Part shown: positions 24,175-36,708 of the stretch, in pieces
Layout of the letters: each line of letters starts with the position of its first letter
How positions within the stretch are numbered: position 1 is the first letter of the stretch
From: Adineta vaga
Taxonomy: Eukaryota; Rotifera
Direction: 5' to 3'
Assembly: GCA_021613535.1 (NCBI GenBank)
Contig: CP075492.1
Span: forward strand, 310,001 to 374,000
Length of the DNA: 64,000 nucleotides
Notes under the pieces: model-generated
Told to the model about the DNA's origin: nothing
What the model saw: only the letters and a program-made list of their open reading frames with translations
Databases searched by the model: none
Program-made: the position numbers and the translations under genes

Positions 24175-24442
24175 TTCAATCAGAATTATGCCGATTAGAA
24201 TTGCTTAGTATTCAATGCATAGTGGTTCATCAGAGTTAGTTAATCGAATAACAGTTTTTGCCTATAATATTCCACTACTCAGTCTTGTCATAAATGCTTC
24301 GATTATCTTGGAGTTGGCTCATAAATGACTGTTGATTCAACTTGGTTTTAATCTACCTTGAACAATTAAATCCATCATTTCTTGTAACATTTTGTGCAAA
24401 TACAATTTAGTTGTGAGAGGGCGAGCGAAACCAAATCAATAC
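24175..24442 (-). pseudogene. PKS: eroded C-terminal end of the enoylreductase
   Basis: Translations in three frames give patches expected at the end of an ER domain: IDLVSLA, LYLHKMLQEMMDLIVQGRLKP, then STVIYEPT, then IIEAFMTRLSSG and KTVIRLTNSDEPLCIEY. The frame must change about four times. Two in-frame stops, TAG at 24262-24264 and TAA at 24205-24207, lie in the last patch. A possible escape is splicing from CAT|GT at 24442 straight to 24126, which would delete the ER end. Either way the ER is probably incomplete. Confidence 0.6.
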
Positions 24443-26553
24443 ATGTAAGCTACAGTCTGATCGCAATTCAAACATAGATAAATCAGTTTTACCAAAAATA
24501 TCTCGTTTACCCCATTCAATAAAATGACCATGATATGCAAGTAATTTCATAGACTCTTTTAATAATGAACCTGATAATGAATTAACAATAATGTCAACAC
24601 CATTAGGTAAAATATGCAGTATATCATCAACAAAACTCATATTTCGACTATTAAATACATGTTCAATACCATAATATTCACGAAGAAAACGTCGTTTTTC
24701 TTCTGTTCCAGCTGTGGCTATAATTCGAGCACCAATTAGTTGACAATATTGAATACACATTTGACCAGCAGCTCCTGTTGCAGCATGAATAAGAATTGTT
24801 TGATTACGATGAAGATTAGCACGATATTTAAGTGAATAAATAACTGTCATACATGGAACAGGCATACCTGATAACTGTTCATAAGTAAGAGGACATTCTG
24901 CTGGTATACGTATTATATTGATCGAATCAACAATAACATGTGAATGAAATACACCATCAGTAGAGATACCTAAAATATTATCACCTACTTGATATTTAGT
25001 AGTAGGACATGCACGTACAACAGTACCAACAAAATCTGAACCCGGTTCAGTATCTCGATTAACTAATGGTTGATCTTGATCAGATTGTGCAAAAATACGC
25101 GTATGAGGATAAAGACCACGTGCTTTGAGTACATCACGGAAATTAATACCAACACTATGAATACGAACTTCAATCTTGCCTGGTGGTAATTCATGAATTC
25201 TATTCTCTTTAATCCATGTTAAATCAGCAAGAAAACGAGATGTTGGTACACAAAGACGAAATGGATGTTGATCAGCATCTTGCTGAGGAATAATAGGAAT
25301 AGCTTCTAGTTTATTCATTTCAAGATTATCATCATTTACTTGTTGTAACATTTCATAATGCCATGTTATATATTTGATTTGATTTTGATTTTGATTTGTA
25401 TCAAATTTAAGTACAATTTCACAAGCTTTATTTGAGGATCGAGAATCAATCATATATTGAATTAAAGTTTGAATAAATATTGGTTGATTAATTAATGTTA
25501 ATGATGGTGCTTGTAAATCAATAAGTTTTAATCTATTTCTCTCATATTCAGTTACTAAACTTCGTACAAGACCAATTAGTGGTGATGTAATTAGATTACA
25601 ATTGAAATTAAGATTTAATTGAGCATTATATGTAATAACATATACAAATGGATAAAAATCAGGTGATATTGTCTGAATTGTTTGAAGAAGTAATGACATA
25701 GTACCACATATTGTTTCCTCTTGTTGCTTAAATGCTAAATTATTCTTATCATTATTATTATTAATATCAAGTAATATTTGTTCCAGTGACCATGCAAATA
25801 TAATATACACCTGTTTATATGTTTTTATTATGACTTCGATTGCAGAACGAATGATTTCTAAAGTTGTATTACACATATCAAAAACTCGAACATTTGAACA
25901 GGGTAAAAATGATTTTAAAGAAAGACCAAAACTCTGATCGTTATCATTAGTAAAAAGAACCCATGCTTGATTTTTTCTTTCATTAAGTGTTTCTAATATC
26001 TCATTTGATTTAGTTTTTTGACATACGATTATTGTACTTTCATATTGACTTGATATTGGTTGAATATTTGACAATCCACCAATTTCTTCTAAAATTGTAA
26101 TCCATTGTTGAATATTATTTATTGAACGAGTATTATCAGTTGTTAATGACCACCATTGATCAAGTAAACCAAAAATCAGATCAAAATAAGCAGGTATCTC
26201 ATTTGTTAATTCAAGTAATACAAATAAACCATTAGGAATTAATAAATGACGAAGATTGATTAAAGATTCTATTAAATCTTCTTCATCACTACCTTGAAAT
26301 TGATTTGCAGCAAATATAATATCAAATGTTTCCACGGGTATTTTTTCAAATGTTTTACTATTAAATACATTAATTGTATGATCATATGTAATAAATATAT
26401 GAGTTGATTGATGATCATCTAAATATTTTTGAAATACTTGTTTGGCTTGTGCAAGTTGTTCAGAATCTGTATTGATATAATGTAAGTCTATCCACAGATG
26501 TGTTTTAGTTGATAGACTATGAAGAAGATCGAAAATAGGTAAAATATCAAATA
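24407..26553 (-). CDS. PKS: methyltransferase-like and enoylreductase domains
   Basis: An open frame from about 26553 to 24407. The first ~150 residues resemble the C-terminal part of a PKS C-methyltransferase (LRHLLIPNGLFVLLEL, LLDQWW). The start of that domain, including a clear GxGxG SAM motif, is not seen, so methylation is doubtful. A long structural (pseudo-KR-like) segment follows. The ER then begins near residue 360 and has VGINFRDVL, GSDFVG and the NADPH motif HAATGAAGQ. The frame differs from the DH frame upstream and no intron consensus explains the switch (see 26551-26556). The ER end is damaged. Confidence 0.75.
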
Positions 26554-28384
26554 ATCATTATGACTTAACCAAAGTATATGCAAATGATAATTATTAAGTG
26601 AATTTGTTATATTATTATTTTGTTGAAATTGAAGAAGATATTGAAAAATAATATGAAAAATTTGTTGAGTTTTGATTAAACTAAGAATAGTTTTTATTTG
26701 TTGGAATGTGTGTTCAGTTTCTTTATTACCTAAAAATACATCTGTACCGGTTTGTTTTCCATAAAAAATATCTTTTAATTGTGAACCATAATTATTTAAT
26801 GCTATTAACAATGGTTTAAGACGAGGAAACTGTTTATATAATTGTAACAGACGAAGTTGTATCGAATGCTCTGTTATTTGTTTATTATGTACGTACAATG
26901 CAAGAGATTGACATGCATTTAATAAAGGATAATACTGTTGATCAATAACACTAATATCCAAATCTTTTAATACCAATTGTGCATAACAGGCAGCTAATTC
27001 ATTGAATGGTTTTATTGAATCAATTAAATCTTGATGACTAACAGTATTTATATTTGCATTAAGTATTAGCTGATTTGGTGAAGGAAACAGATAAGCTATA
27101 TTCTTTATTAATACTGATTCATCCCATATTCGTTGCATACAATAATCTTTCATTATTATGTCTAAATATTCATCATGATTTTTATTAGGTAAATCAGTTA
27201 TTGAATTTAATTTGTCAAATATAGATTTTTCTAATGTCCATTGACCAGATTGAATACCTTGTACTTGTTGAATAGAAAAACCTTGAAAAATACATACTGA
27301 ATCTTCTATTTTCATGCCATTTGGAGTCACTACTAAATCAGCAGTATATGTTTTTTCAACACTTAAACCATATACATCATCATAATAACTTGCACGCATT
27401 TCTACATTTGTGTATGAAGATAGATTATGATTAGATTTATTTTGAGTAATAAATTTGTCAATACTAATTGGAAGAAATGTTGTTTCATTATCAGGTAATA
27501 AAGCTAAAAGCGGATGAAGACATGCATCTAATAAAGATGGATGAATTAAATAATAAGAAGAAAGATTATTAATTTCATTAGAATTTTTATGATTAATTAT
27601 AGCATTTACTTTAGATGTTGTACCATGTAAAGATTCAATATTTTGAAATAAACTTCCATATTGATAACCTCGTGTTGATAAATGTGTATAAATATTAATT
27701 GGTTCATTTGTAGACCATATATTATGAGTTAGATTAACATGCGATGGAATCTTTATTTTTTGTTGATTGTTATTATCTATTTCAATACGGCCATATGCAT
27801 GTAAAGTAAATTGTTTTAATGAATATTCACTAAGCTTTTCTTGATCAAGAAAAGAATCAATAACATCAGTACCTAACATACCTGATGTACGCATACAATC
27901 TGAACCAGCTCCTGACCATGGTCGACTATAAATATTCCATTCACGCATTGGCATATTAATTTTTGTAAATATTTCTGTTAATTCATGTTCAGTTAGAATA
28001 AGTGCTTTAACAAATTTTACTTGTTCAAAAATGATTGTTGGCTGTTTAGCATTAATTGTTGATGATGAAAGTAATTGATGACAAGCAGCTGTTGCTAATT
28101 CAAGAAAAGCAACAGCAGGAAAAAGAATAGCATCTTGAATTTTATGATCTTTCAGAAAAGCATATTCTGGTAGGTTAATATTAATAAGACTTCTCCATGT
28201 AGGATCCATTTGTCCAGTTAATTGTCTTACACCAAGTAATGGATGAGTAGGTATACGATTAGCTAAACGTTTCATAACTGAATCTTTTGATTCATACCAA
28301 CATAATGTATATCGAATGTATATAGAGGAAATCATCAATAATAATTCATTTTCTTTCGAAGGTAAATATACATCACGAGTATCG
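26554..28384 (-). CDS. PKS: dehydratase domain and linker
   Basis: Starts in frame from about 28384 and continues to the next frame break near 26554. The double-hotdog DH has a catalytic His in LKDHKIQDAILFP (the consensus G after the His is D). The catalytic Asp lies in HPSLLDACLHP, where consensus has Gln in place of the last His. HPLLGVR marks the N-terminus. It would dehydrate the beta-hydroxyacyl chain made by KR. The frame is not that of the AT upstream; an A run of four at 28385-28388 (T run on the coding strand) is the likely site of a one-base error or mutation. Confidence 0.75.
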
Positions 28385-28388
28385 AAAA

Positions 28389-29700
28389 TATTGTTTCCAC
28401 ATATCAGATGCTGTTAATTGTGCTAGACTAGTGAGTAATGTTATTTGTTCATTTTCTTTTCGTTTTAGTGTTGGAAGTATAAGTGGTGACTGGCAATTGA
28501 TTAATTCATAACATTCTCGAATAGATGTTGCTAAAACTGGATGTGGTGAAATTTCAAGGAAAATATTTGCATTATTATCTTGTTGAATACATTTTATAGC
28601 ATCATAAAACCGAACACATCCTCGTACATTTGTCCACCAATAATGAGCATCAACGGGTGTTTGTTCATTTTGTTTCTTACCAAGAACACTTGAATAAAAA
28701 TGAGCTTGTGCACATATTGGATTAAACATTTGTTTTGGATCTTTTAAAGGTAATCCTCGAACGTCTTTCAATGATGAAAGCATTTCTTTTTCTATATCAA
28801 ATCGATCCATTTGATATGAATGAAATGCATTTTCTATACGAAGACGAGCTTTAAAAACATTTGGATACAGTGTTGAAAGAATTTCTTCTAGTTCACCAAT
28901 AGTTTTTTCATCACCACTTAATGTTACCGATCGAGGACTATTAACAACAGCAATACAAACAAGATGTTCAATACCTTTGAGAAGTTTTTCTTGTATTTCT
29001 TCTTCACTCATCGAAACAGCTAACATACGACCGCCTTGTCTTGTATTACGATTTTGAAGACGTGATCGATGATAAACAACACGAACAGCTTCTTGTAAAC
29101 TAAGACGACCAGCAACAAAAGCAGCTGCTTGATCACCAGCACTATGTGATATAATACTTGATGGATAAATATTCCATGAAATAAGTAAAGCTGCAAGAGC
29201 AACCTGAATGGCAAATAAAGCTGGTTGAGCAATATTTGTATCATTAATACGAGATTCTTCTTCAGTTTTTTTTTCAATTAATTCTTCTAATAGTTTCCAT
29301 TCACCATTATTAATTTTATTCATTTCTTTATCAATCAATTCAATCCATCGAGTAAAAACAGATTCACTTTCATATAATTGTCGACCCATTGCCCACCATT
29401 GTGGACCTTGTCCACTAAAAACAAAGCATATTTTTGATAGTGGCGTTTCCGGACGTAATGCTGTTGAAAGACCTGATGATGATTGTTCAGCAAGAAATGC
29501 ATTTATTTGTTCCTGAAGTTGCTTACGATTTGAGAATATAAAAATAACTATATGTATATAACTAATTGTTCGTTTGAGAAGAAGTTGTTTAGAAGTACGT
29601 TGAAGAAAAATATAATCATCATCTATATCTATAAACGGCTTTCTTTCTAACCATCGATTGAATGCAGTCACTTGATCATAAAGAGATTTGCGAGCTTTTG
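28389..29700 (-). CDS. PKS: acyltransferase domain
   Basis: The exon begins after a 58-bp intron (29701-29758), restoring FSTKARKSLYDQV, a usual KS-AT linker. The AT has FSGQGPQWWAMG and the nucleophile motif SHSAGD (consensus GHSxGE), then SVTLSGD and ALA-type C-terminal motifs (EISPHPVL). It would load malonyl or a related extender onto the ACP; the unusual SHSAGD makes the extender hard to predict. The frame ends at WKQYF followed by a stop. Dropping one base at 28385-28388 would continue it into the DH. Confidence 0.82.
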
Positions 29701-29758
29701 CTAAAAATATAAATAAATTCTTTCGTAAATTATGAAAATAGAAACAATTACAATTTAC

Positions 29759-31259
29759 TTGAAAAAATAAAAGTAAAATATTGTTTGGTTTCTTTATGAT
29801 ATCCATTGATATGTTGTTCTTCTCCAAATCCGTCAACAATAAGAGAGTTTTTCTTTGGTAGATATTCTTCAATAATAGCATGTGTAGCTGTACCACCCAT
29901 GCCAAATGAATTAACACACATAGCAACGGGTTGATCATTATTATTTGATGGAAATGGTACTTCATGTTGAACAATATGAATATTGTAACGTTGTGCTTCG
30001 ATTTTTGGATTTAATGATGTAAATAGCATATTTGGTGGAATACTTCGATGATGCATGCACATAATAACTTTAAGAAGTGATGCAACACCAGCTGCACCTT
30101 CAGTATGTCCTAAATTACTCTTAAGTGAACCAATTAATAATGGAGGATCAAGCTTCGAACGATTAAAAAACCGGCCTAAACAATTTGCTTCAATAGGATC
30201 ACCAACCGGTGTACCTGTACCATGTGCTTCAATATAAAAAATACGTTGAGGATCAAAATTTGTTCTTCCATATATTTGTGATAGTAATCGTGCTTGACCG
30301 ATACCTGATGGTACTACATAACTATTTTTACCTTCATTTCCATCATGACTGCTGAGTATATCATGAATAATACAATATACATGATCTCCATCGCGTTCAG
30401 CATCGCTTAATCGTTTTAATAAGACAAGACCAAGACCATCACCTAGAAAACATATGAAAGACATATATTAATAAATAAGTGAATATAATTTTTGTCTACT
30501 TTTTGCATAACCATTAGCATCAGCACTAAAAGATCGGCTTCGTCCTTCAGATGATAGGGCACCAATTAATGAACTTTTCAATAACTCTTCTGGTGAAGAT
30601 ACACTGTTGACTCCACCACATACAGCCATGTTGGCTTCATTTGCACGAAGACTTTGTACACCTAAACGTACAGTTTCCAATGATGAAGAACAAGCGACAT
30701 CTAATGACACGTTTGGACCTTGTAGATTAAAATGATAAGCCATTCGAGCTGCAGCATTGTACAATAAACCATTTGGACCATGAAATCTTGATCGGTTTTC
30801 AGGCTCCATGCGAAATGTTGTAGCAGCATGATCTATAGAATACTGTCCGATGTATACCGATGTTTGTGTACCATACATCTTTTCAATACTATAACCAGCA
30901 TCATTAAGTAAATGTATAAATTTGAGCAATAGTAATCGGTGACATGGATCAATGGATCCTGCTTCAGCATCTGATAAATTAAAGAAACTTCCTTCGAACA
31001 TGTCCCATTGGTTATTTGATAAGAAATAACCGCCACGAAGAATTTTCTCCTGAAATTGCCCATTATTATCCATATTGAGCATATGGGCAGCATATGATAA
31101 TAGATCAAGTCGATTACGTGGTATTTCACTACCAACATCCCGACTTTCTACTAATGCCCGCCATAAATCATGTGCTGAATGTATATCACCAGCAAATTCA
31201 CAAGCTGTACCTATAACAGCTATCGGCTCCAGTTGATTCGTAGAAGTAGATGGTGACAT
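29759..31259 (-). CDS. PKS: ketosynthase domain (two exons)
   Basis: Start ATG at 31259. Exons are 31259-30500 and 30442-29759, with a 57-bp GT-AG intron (30443-30499) that rejoins GYAKSDGLG. The beta-ketoacyl synthase has all three catalytic residues: Cys in DVACSSS, His in EAHGTGTPVGDPIE and His in SNLGHTEGAAG. The N-terminal signature IAVIGTACEFAGD is present. It performs the decarboxylative condensation that extends the chain. Domain order KS-AT-DH-(MT)-ER-KR-ACP is that of highly reducing type I PKS or animal FAS-like synthases. The presence of introns argues that, if transferred, the gene has been adapted to a eukaryotic host. It is the first domain of the cluster in the direction of transcription. 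Confidence 0.9.
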
Positions 31260-33945
31260 TTTTAAATATTAGATTTTAAATGGTTAATGAGTATAAGAAA
31301 CAGATCTAAAAAGTAATATATATGACCGTCATATCAGAGATTATTCAAACATACTATAAAACTAAAATAATAGAAATTTCTTTTACTGAGGATTTTGATA
31401 AAAAAATATTCTAAGTTTACTTAATAAATGATGATACTATGAAGAGAACAATGAAAAACATTGTAACTATAGCATATAAAAGTACCTGCAATTTTTTCAG
31501 TATTTTCGTTGTAGCATCGTCGTTCATCGAACAAATATAGAATCTATTTTTATCGAAACAATCAATACAGTTAGCTCTACAAAGTCTGATAAATGGAGAT
31601 ATTCTCCAAAAACTCTTTGTTTTTATGATTGACTGTCCACGAAAGTACACTAGCTACAGTCTTAAATTCTCTTTTTAATGGACTTTCATTTGGTATAAAA
31701 ACCAATCATAAGTCTCTATGCATTCAAACTATATTATTTCAGACGAACATTTTCCGAAACCTTATAGAAGCACATCTGCTTGAAAAGGTTAAATTGGGTC
31801 AAGATCTATAGTTAGCATGTAAGAATATCTATACTAGAGCCCGGTGGTTTTTAAAAAGTTAAATGAAACCGTTATAATTTGGTCATGTTATCTTAAATAA
31901 CTCATTTGACTTATTATCAACAATATCTATCTTATCCAAAAGTAAAGAAAATGAAAACATGTATATAATATGAGATATTTCAATATAATTAGACATTAGA
32001 ATAAATAAATTTGAAAACAGATCGATGTCATCATTTTTCTTGTCATTATCACAACATAGAATCAAATCTTCTTCAACTGACCTAAACTTTTTAATTGCTA
32101 TTTTAGTCAGTAACCGTTCTTGGTTAGAATTTGAAGTAGTACAAGATGATTTTTTACTCATATTATACTTGATTTTTGTTACATCGGGGTGTTTAATCCC
32201 TTCAATCACGCATGGCATCTCGTAGGTAGTAAAAAAAGCAACAGATTTTCTTCCTTTTGATATCGCTTCAGAAGACGAATATCATAAAGAACCTGTATTT
32301 GAATGAACAAAAGGACAGTATATATGAACACCCCATCACCTAAAAAAATCTATCTATATTTGAATTTTTTTTCTTTTTTTCTTTTAATGCAAAATTCTAT
32401 ATCTCATATCTCCATCATTTAGCAAACGTATCTATATTCGGAAAAAAATCTCTTTCTTATCTTGATACAAATTTCTATATCTCGATATTGTAACGAAAAC
32501 TAGTGGACTCAATGTGGATAAGAAGTGTATGAGATGGAAGTGATGATGGTGGAGACGAATCGAGGATACACTGAAGATGAGATAACCAACCATGTGGTAG
32601 ATCTTTATTGAAGTGAGATCGAAATCTCCTTTCTGCCAAAAAGGCGAGAGTATATATATTAGTTGAGTGAAGGATACATATAATGGAAGAAGAGTATAAC
32701 CATGAAAGAACAATAAGAAAGAATAGAAGACATGAAGGATAAATAGACTCTACACAAAAGGAAGACAATAAGAATATAAAGGACATATATGGACATGTAT
32801 GAAGATAAAGGATAGTATAACGATAAAAGAAGGACAGAACGAAAGAATATCAAAAGATAAGGACATGTATAAAGGTGAGGGATAGTGTATAAAGGAATAC
32901 ACTCATGAAAGATATAGAAAAGTACAAATATGAAGGTGAGAATAAAAGAGTGGAGCCACTAATGGCACAGATATCTCCATCATCTGGAAAATCTATCGGT
33001 TATATAGCAAAAAGGACAACTTCTAGTTTTCTTTTTTTATTTGTATGAATTTCAATCTCAACTGAATTGCCTAACCAGCTACCACATATACATCCCACAC
33101 GAAACTGAAAACTTTATTGCACAGCACGCTATGGCGTTCGGTTACAGCTCTCGTGTGGTGGTTTTTATATTGCTGAGTAATATACATCACTCACAACAAC
33201 TAAAATCGGAATTTCTTTTGAAATCAAATTTTTATAAAGACGGTACAATAAAATCACAGTTCATCCACAATCTTCTTCTTATTCTGTATCATGATAGTGA
33301 AAATATTTAAAAAAATGTTACTTACCGATAATAGCAATTGCTTATATTGTTATCTTACGAATGAAATGAAAATTATGCTACTGTATGTAACTTATAAACG
33401 TACAAGTTTTTTCTACCTCTCACTGCCTACGCGCTCCTTTTCTCTCTCTCGCATTTCTACATTTGCATGTATTCATACATTACTTTTCCTTTTCCTCCCT
33501 ATAGTTGTTTACTTTTACAGTCATCCTTCCCATTATTTCTCGAAAAATTTATTTCACCCATTAATGGTAAATGATTAGAGCACTTGTCCCTTCCATCGTC
33601 AATGTACTCAACACACAGAATTTATTTCCACCAGTAAATATAATATGCTGTTGCAGACACAATTAGTTTTAACACATAAGGTATTGAACCAAAAGCTTCT
33701 ATTAGATCCAACATTTACTCTAAAAAATAGAACAATCCTATGTAAAATACAGGCACTTCTTTACAGATCTTTATAATTCACTTTACTATTGAATTTATTA
33801 TCATCCATTTCGATTGATTATTTCACCACACAAAAATTAAATAATATCAAGAACAATTCCGAAAATCAATTCTCACTCTAAGAGGCTAAACAATTCGGTG
33901 ATCTCTACATTCTATTAATGTGTGTATTTGTTGACAGTTACTAAG
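31260..33945. other. Gene-poor region upstream of the PKS
   Basis: AT-rich. It holds the probable PKS promoter just above 31260, which I cannot pinpoint. One open frame at 32218-31883 on the minus strand (111 codons, starting MPCVIEG) has plausible composition but no recognisable family. Purine-rich, loosely repeated sequence (GGACATGTAT-type) lies at about 32760-32900. Confidence 0.5.
31883..32218 (-). CDS. Possible small protein, unknown
   Basis: 111 codons from ATG 32218. It is Lys/Ser-rich at the front, has an acidic middle (DNDKKNDDIDL) and a hydrophobic end. No motif is recognised. It could equally be chance; composition is the only support. Confidence 0.2.
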   Translation of the reverse strand: MPCVIEGIKHPDVTKIKYNMSKKSSCTTSNSNQERLLTKIAIKKFRSVEEDLILCCDNDKKNDDIDLFSNLFILMSNYIEISHIIYMFSFSLLLDKIDIVDNKSNELFKIT

Positions 33946-34285
33946 TTTTCTAATTATAACCATCGATAGATTACAGTAATACGATTCTTTTACTTCATGA
34001 TAAAATGTAATCTAGGGACATTTATTTGTCGATAATAAAAACAAAACATATCCATTAGAAAAGGTAATTGATAGATCAGTAATCCTTTCGTATGATAGAC
34101 CATCTTGACTCTCCATCGATTCTCTTTCTTTTCTTCTACATATTTTATTCAAATTTTTTCATTTTCTAATTATAACCATCGATCGATTACAGTAATACGA
34201 TTCTTTTACTTCATGATAAAATGTAATCTAGGGACATTCATTTTTCGATAATAAAAACAAAACATATCCATTAGAAAAGGTAATT
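33946..34285 (+). repeat. 124-bp direct repeat, two copies 216 bp apart
   Basis: 33946-34069 is repeated at 34162-34285 with only a few substitutions (for example GATAGATT versus GATCGATT). The 92-bp spacer is unrelated. No coding capacity is seen. It may be the end sequence of an unknown element or a local duplication. Confidence 0.85.
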
Positions 34286-34681
34286 ATACTTCAATAAATG
34301 AGTAATCATTGAATTTAAAAGACCATTTCCAATATCTACACATTCTGTCTTGTTCTGCGTATTTCTTAACCATCGTTTCATGTTTTCGTTAGTAATATTA
34401 ATACCGTAGATAGAGTTACTAACAATCACATAGCATTTTTTTAGATTTTGATCAACTATTTACCATTGGTTTGGGATTTAAATAAATATGCGATCATTAG
34501 ATTTCATTGTCATCGTCTAGAGCTGGAACATTTGCTGAATTTGACTTAAATTCTAAATTACTATACACTCTTGTCAAGTCTATGATTTTATTTTAGTTAC
34601 GTTTTTAAAATATTTTTCATTCTATTTTCTGTTCATATGATATTTTTTGTTTGTTTCAAACTGTTTCATCAAGAAAGTTAT

Positions 34682-35068
34682 TACTAGGTTGGCCAATAAG
34701 TTCTGCAACACTTGCGAAAAAGTTGATTTTTATGCACAATTTATGTTGTTTTTGTGTGTATCGTATTCCGGGTTCATCTTTATTCTCAGTTTTAGGTGAC
34801 ATTCGACAAAATGGAGTTTCATGTGCGTTGGATATAATACACTCTTTTTCCTTTCTCATGGATTTGTCCTATATTCATACTTCACTCAGAATTTTTCGTA
34901 CTTCTCACACTTCTACATTCCCTCCATCATTCATATATTCTATATGGCATTTATCTTCCTCTCAAATGGTCTTTATTTTGAGGAGCAGTTGTTATTTTTT
35001 TTAAATAAATTTCCGCATAAAAATCAAATTTTTCAAAAGTGTTGCAGAACTTATTGGCCAACCTAATA
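34682..35068. mobile_element. Mariner-type MITE
   Basis: The element 34684-35066 (383 bp) is flanked by TA on both sides. Its ~30-bp terminal inverted repeats begin [C/T]TAGGTTGGCCAATAAGT and continue through TTCTGCAACACTT. The TAGGTTGGC start and TA target are typical of Tc1/mariner elements. There is no transposase, so it is non-autonomous. Confidence 0.88.
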
Positions 35069-36690
35069 AATCAATATTCAAATCAAACCAATTTTAAACA
35101 TACATTAATTATAACATCACATTTACTTCTGGGTACCTCTAAGTATATTTTACTTTAATTCCATTACACAACAATTTTGACAATAAAACTTTGTTTTTTT
35201 TTTCAACAGATTTTATTTTAATTCAAATAATTCATTTTCTTTCTTTTTTATTCTATCATTATTTTAACATATTCTTAGTTTTTTTTTTATTAAAATGATT
35301 CTTATAGGTCAATCGATAGTACAAAGTCGATTAGGAGAAAACATACATACTTAATTTGAATCTAATCTCTATACAATGGTTCTAATCAAAATTTCAACTA
35401 GTGTGTCAATATATATATTGTTTTATTCAAACACGCTATGAATATTGATACATCTTATCTTTGTAATATCTTAAGAAAACTGTAGATTATGAAGAAATTT
35501 ATTTTTTCAGTATTTTTCATGGACAAATTAAACTTACTTTTTGTACTTTATTGAAATGAGCTTTTGCATAAGCATTAAAAAGTGTTTTATAAAGACGTAT
35601 TAAAGTTTTTTCTATTTAATTTCAAAGATATAAAAATGATATAAATGAATCAGTAGATCGTATATACATCGACGATCGCAAACGAAAAAGAACGGATAAA
35701 AGAGAAAAAAAAGAAATATAATACTGTTTGTATTCAAAGAGATCGAACATTGACCTTATATGCATGAACGATCATCATGTATGGTATATCCTATAAATGA
35801 TCATATCAAGAGAGAATCTACTTCAATGATTATACTATATTATGTATGACATTTTTCTTATATACATACATTACTCATTCTTATCGTAATAATTCAATGT
35901 AATTGAAGTCACGGATGATCGAACAATACACTATTGTACAAGCAAATATTTTTATTTCATCTCTTTTTTCGTTCGTCGAAATTCGATAATTGTTCGAATA
36001 GAATGTATCACTTGAATAAATAAATCTTTTTTCAATTCAAATACAACATTCGCAAAAATCATCATTGAATGAAGATGGAAATGAAGAAGTAAAATTTTAA
36101 TCAAATCATTTTTTGATATCTCTTCAAATCAATATCGGTCCTAATAAATGCAATTCATTAAGTAATAAAGATTAAAATCGATCAAATATTGTTTTAACTT
36201 GTTCTACTGCAGAAATAAAGTATATTTAAATATTTTATATGAACTGAAATAATTTGACATATATCATTCAAATATCAGCGTTGAACAATATATCCAGTCG
36301 TTCGGATACTGTTCTCATTTGTGAAGAAATTCTTTGTTCCACATAAAATCATGCATACAAAAAGGAAATGAAAAAAAAGAATACGTATATATCTAAAACA
36401 ACTATGAATAGTAACATTTCCAATCAAATATATCTTTATATTAGAACGACTGTTAACATATGTGGAGAAGACTTTGCTACTATCAGGAGCATTATAAATA
36501 TTTGTTCATAACCTTACTAAACTTTAGTTTCATTGCATCTGAGGATGTATTTTTGAAGAATTCATATCAATTACTTCAGAGAAAAGATGAAACTGAAATA
36601 TATACAAAAGAGCATATTTGTAATTATTTTAATCAATCACTGTGAATACAGTATAATGAGCAAATGTAATAATCCTTTTTTGTCTTCAAT
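35069..36690. other. No gene seen
   Basis: About 1.6 kb of AT-rich sequence with poly-A and poly-T runs. Short open frames only; none has a recognisable motif. Confidence 0.5.
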
Positions 36691-36708
36691 CACACCCACC
36701 CACACCCT
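36691..36708 (-). repeat. Short telomeric-like block
   Basis: CACACCCACCCACACCCT on the + strand, i.e. TGTGGG-type repeat on the minus strand, ending in CCCTAAG as other blocks end in CCCTAA or CCCTAG. It has no G-rich partner to its left. Confidence 0.6.

Noticed and set aside
1-31259. Bacterial contaminant contig
   Set aside because: Many short GT-AG introns with matching phases, AT-rich intergenic DNA and continuity with eukaryotic genes and telomeric repeats argue for nuclear DNA.
32432-32853. Overlapping hydrophobic minus-strand frames
   Set aside because: Three overlapping frames in purine-rich repetitive DNA; composition explains them.
34656-35066. Open frames across the mariner-type MITE
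   Set aside because: They run through the inverted repeats on both strands and show no transposase motif.
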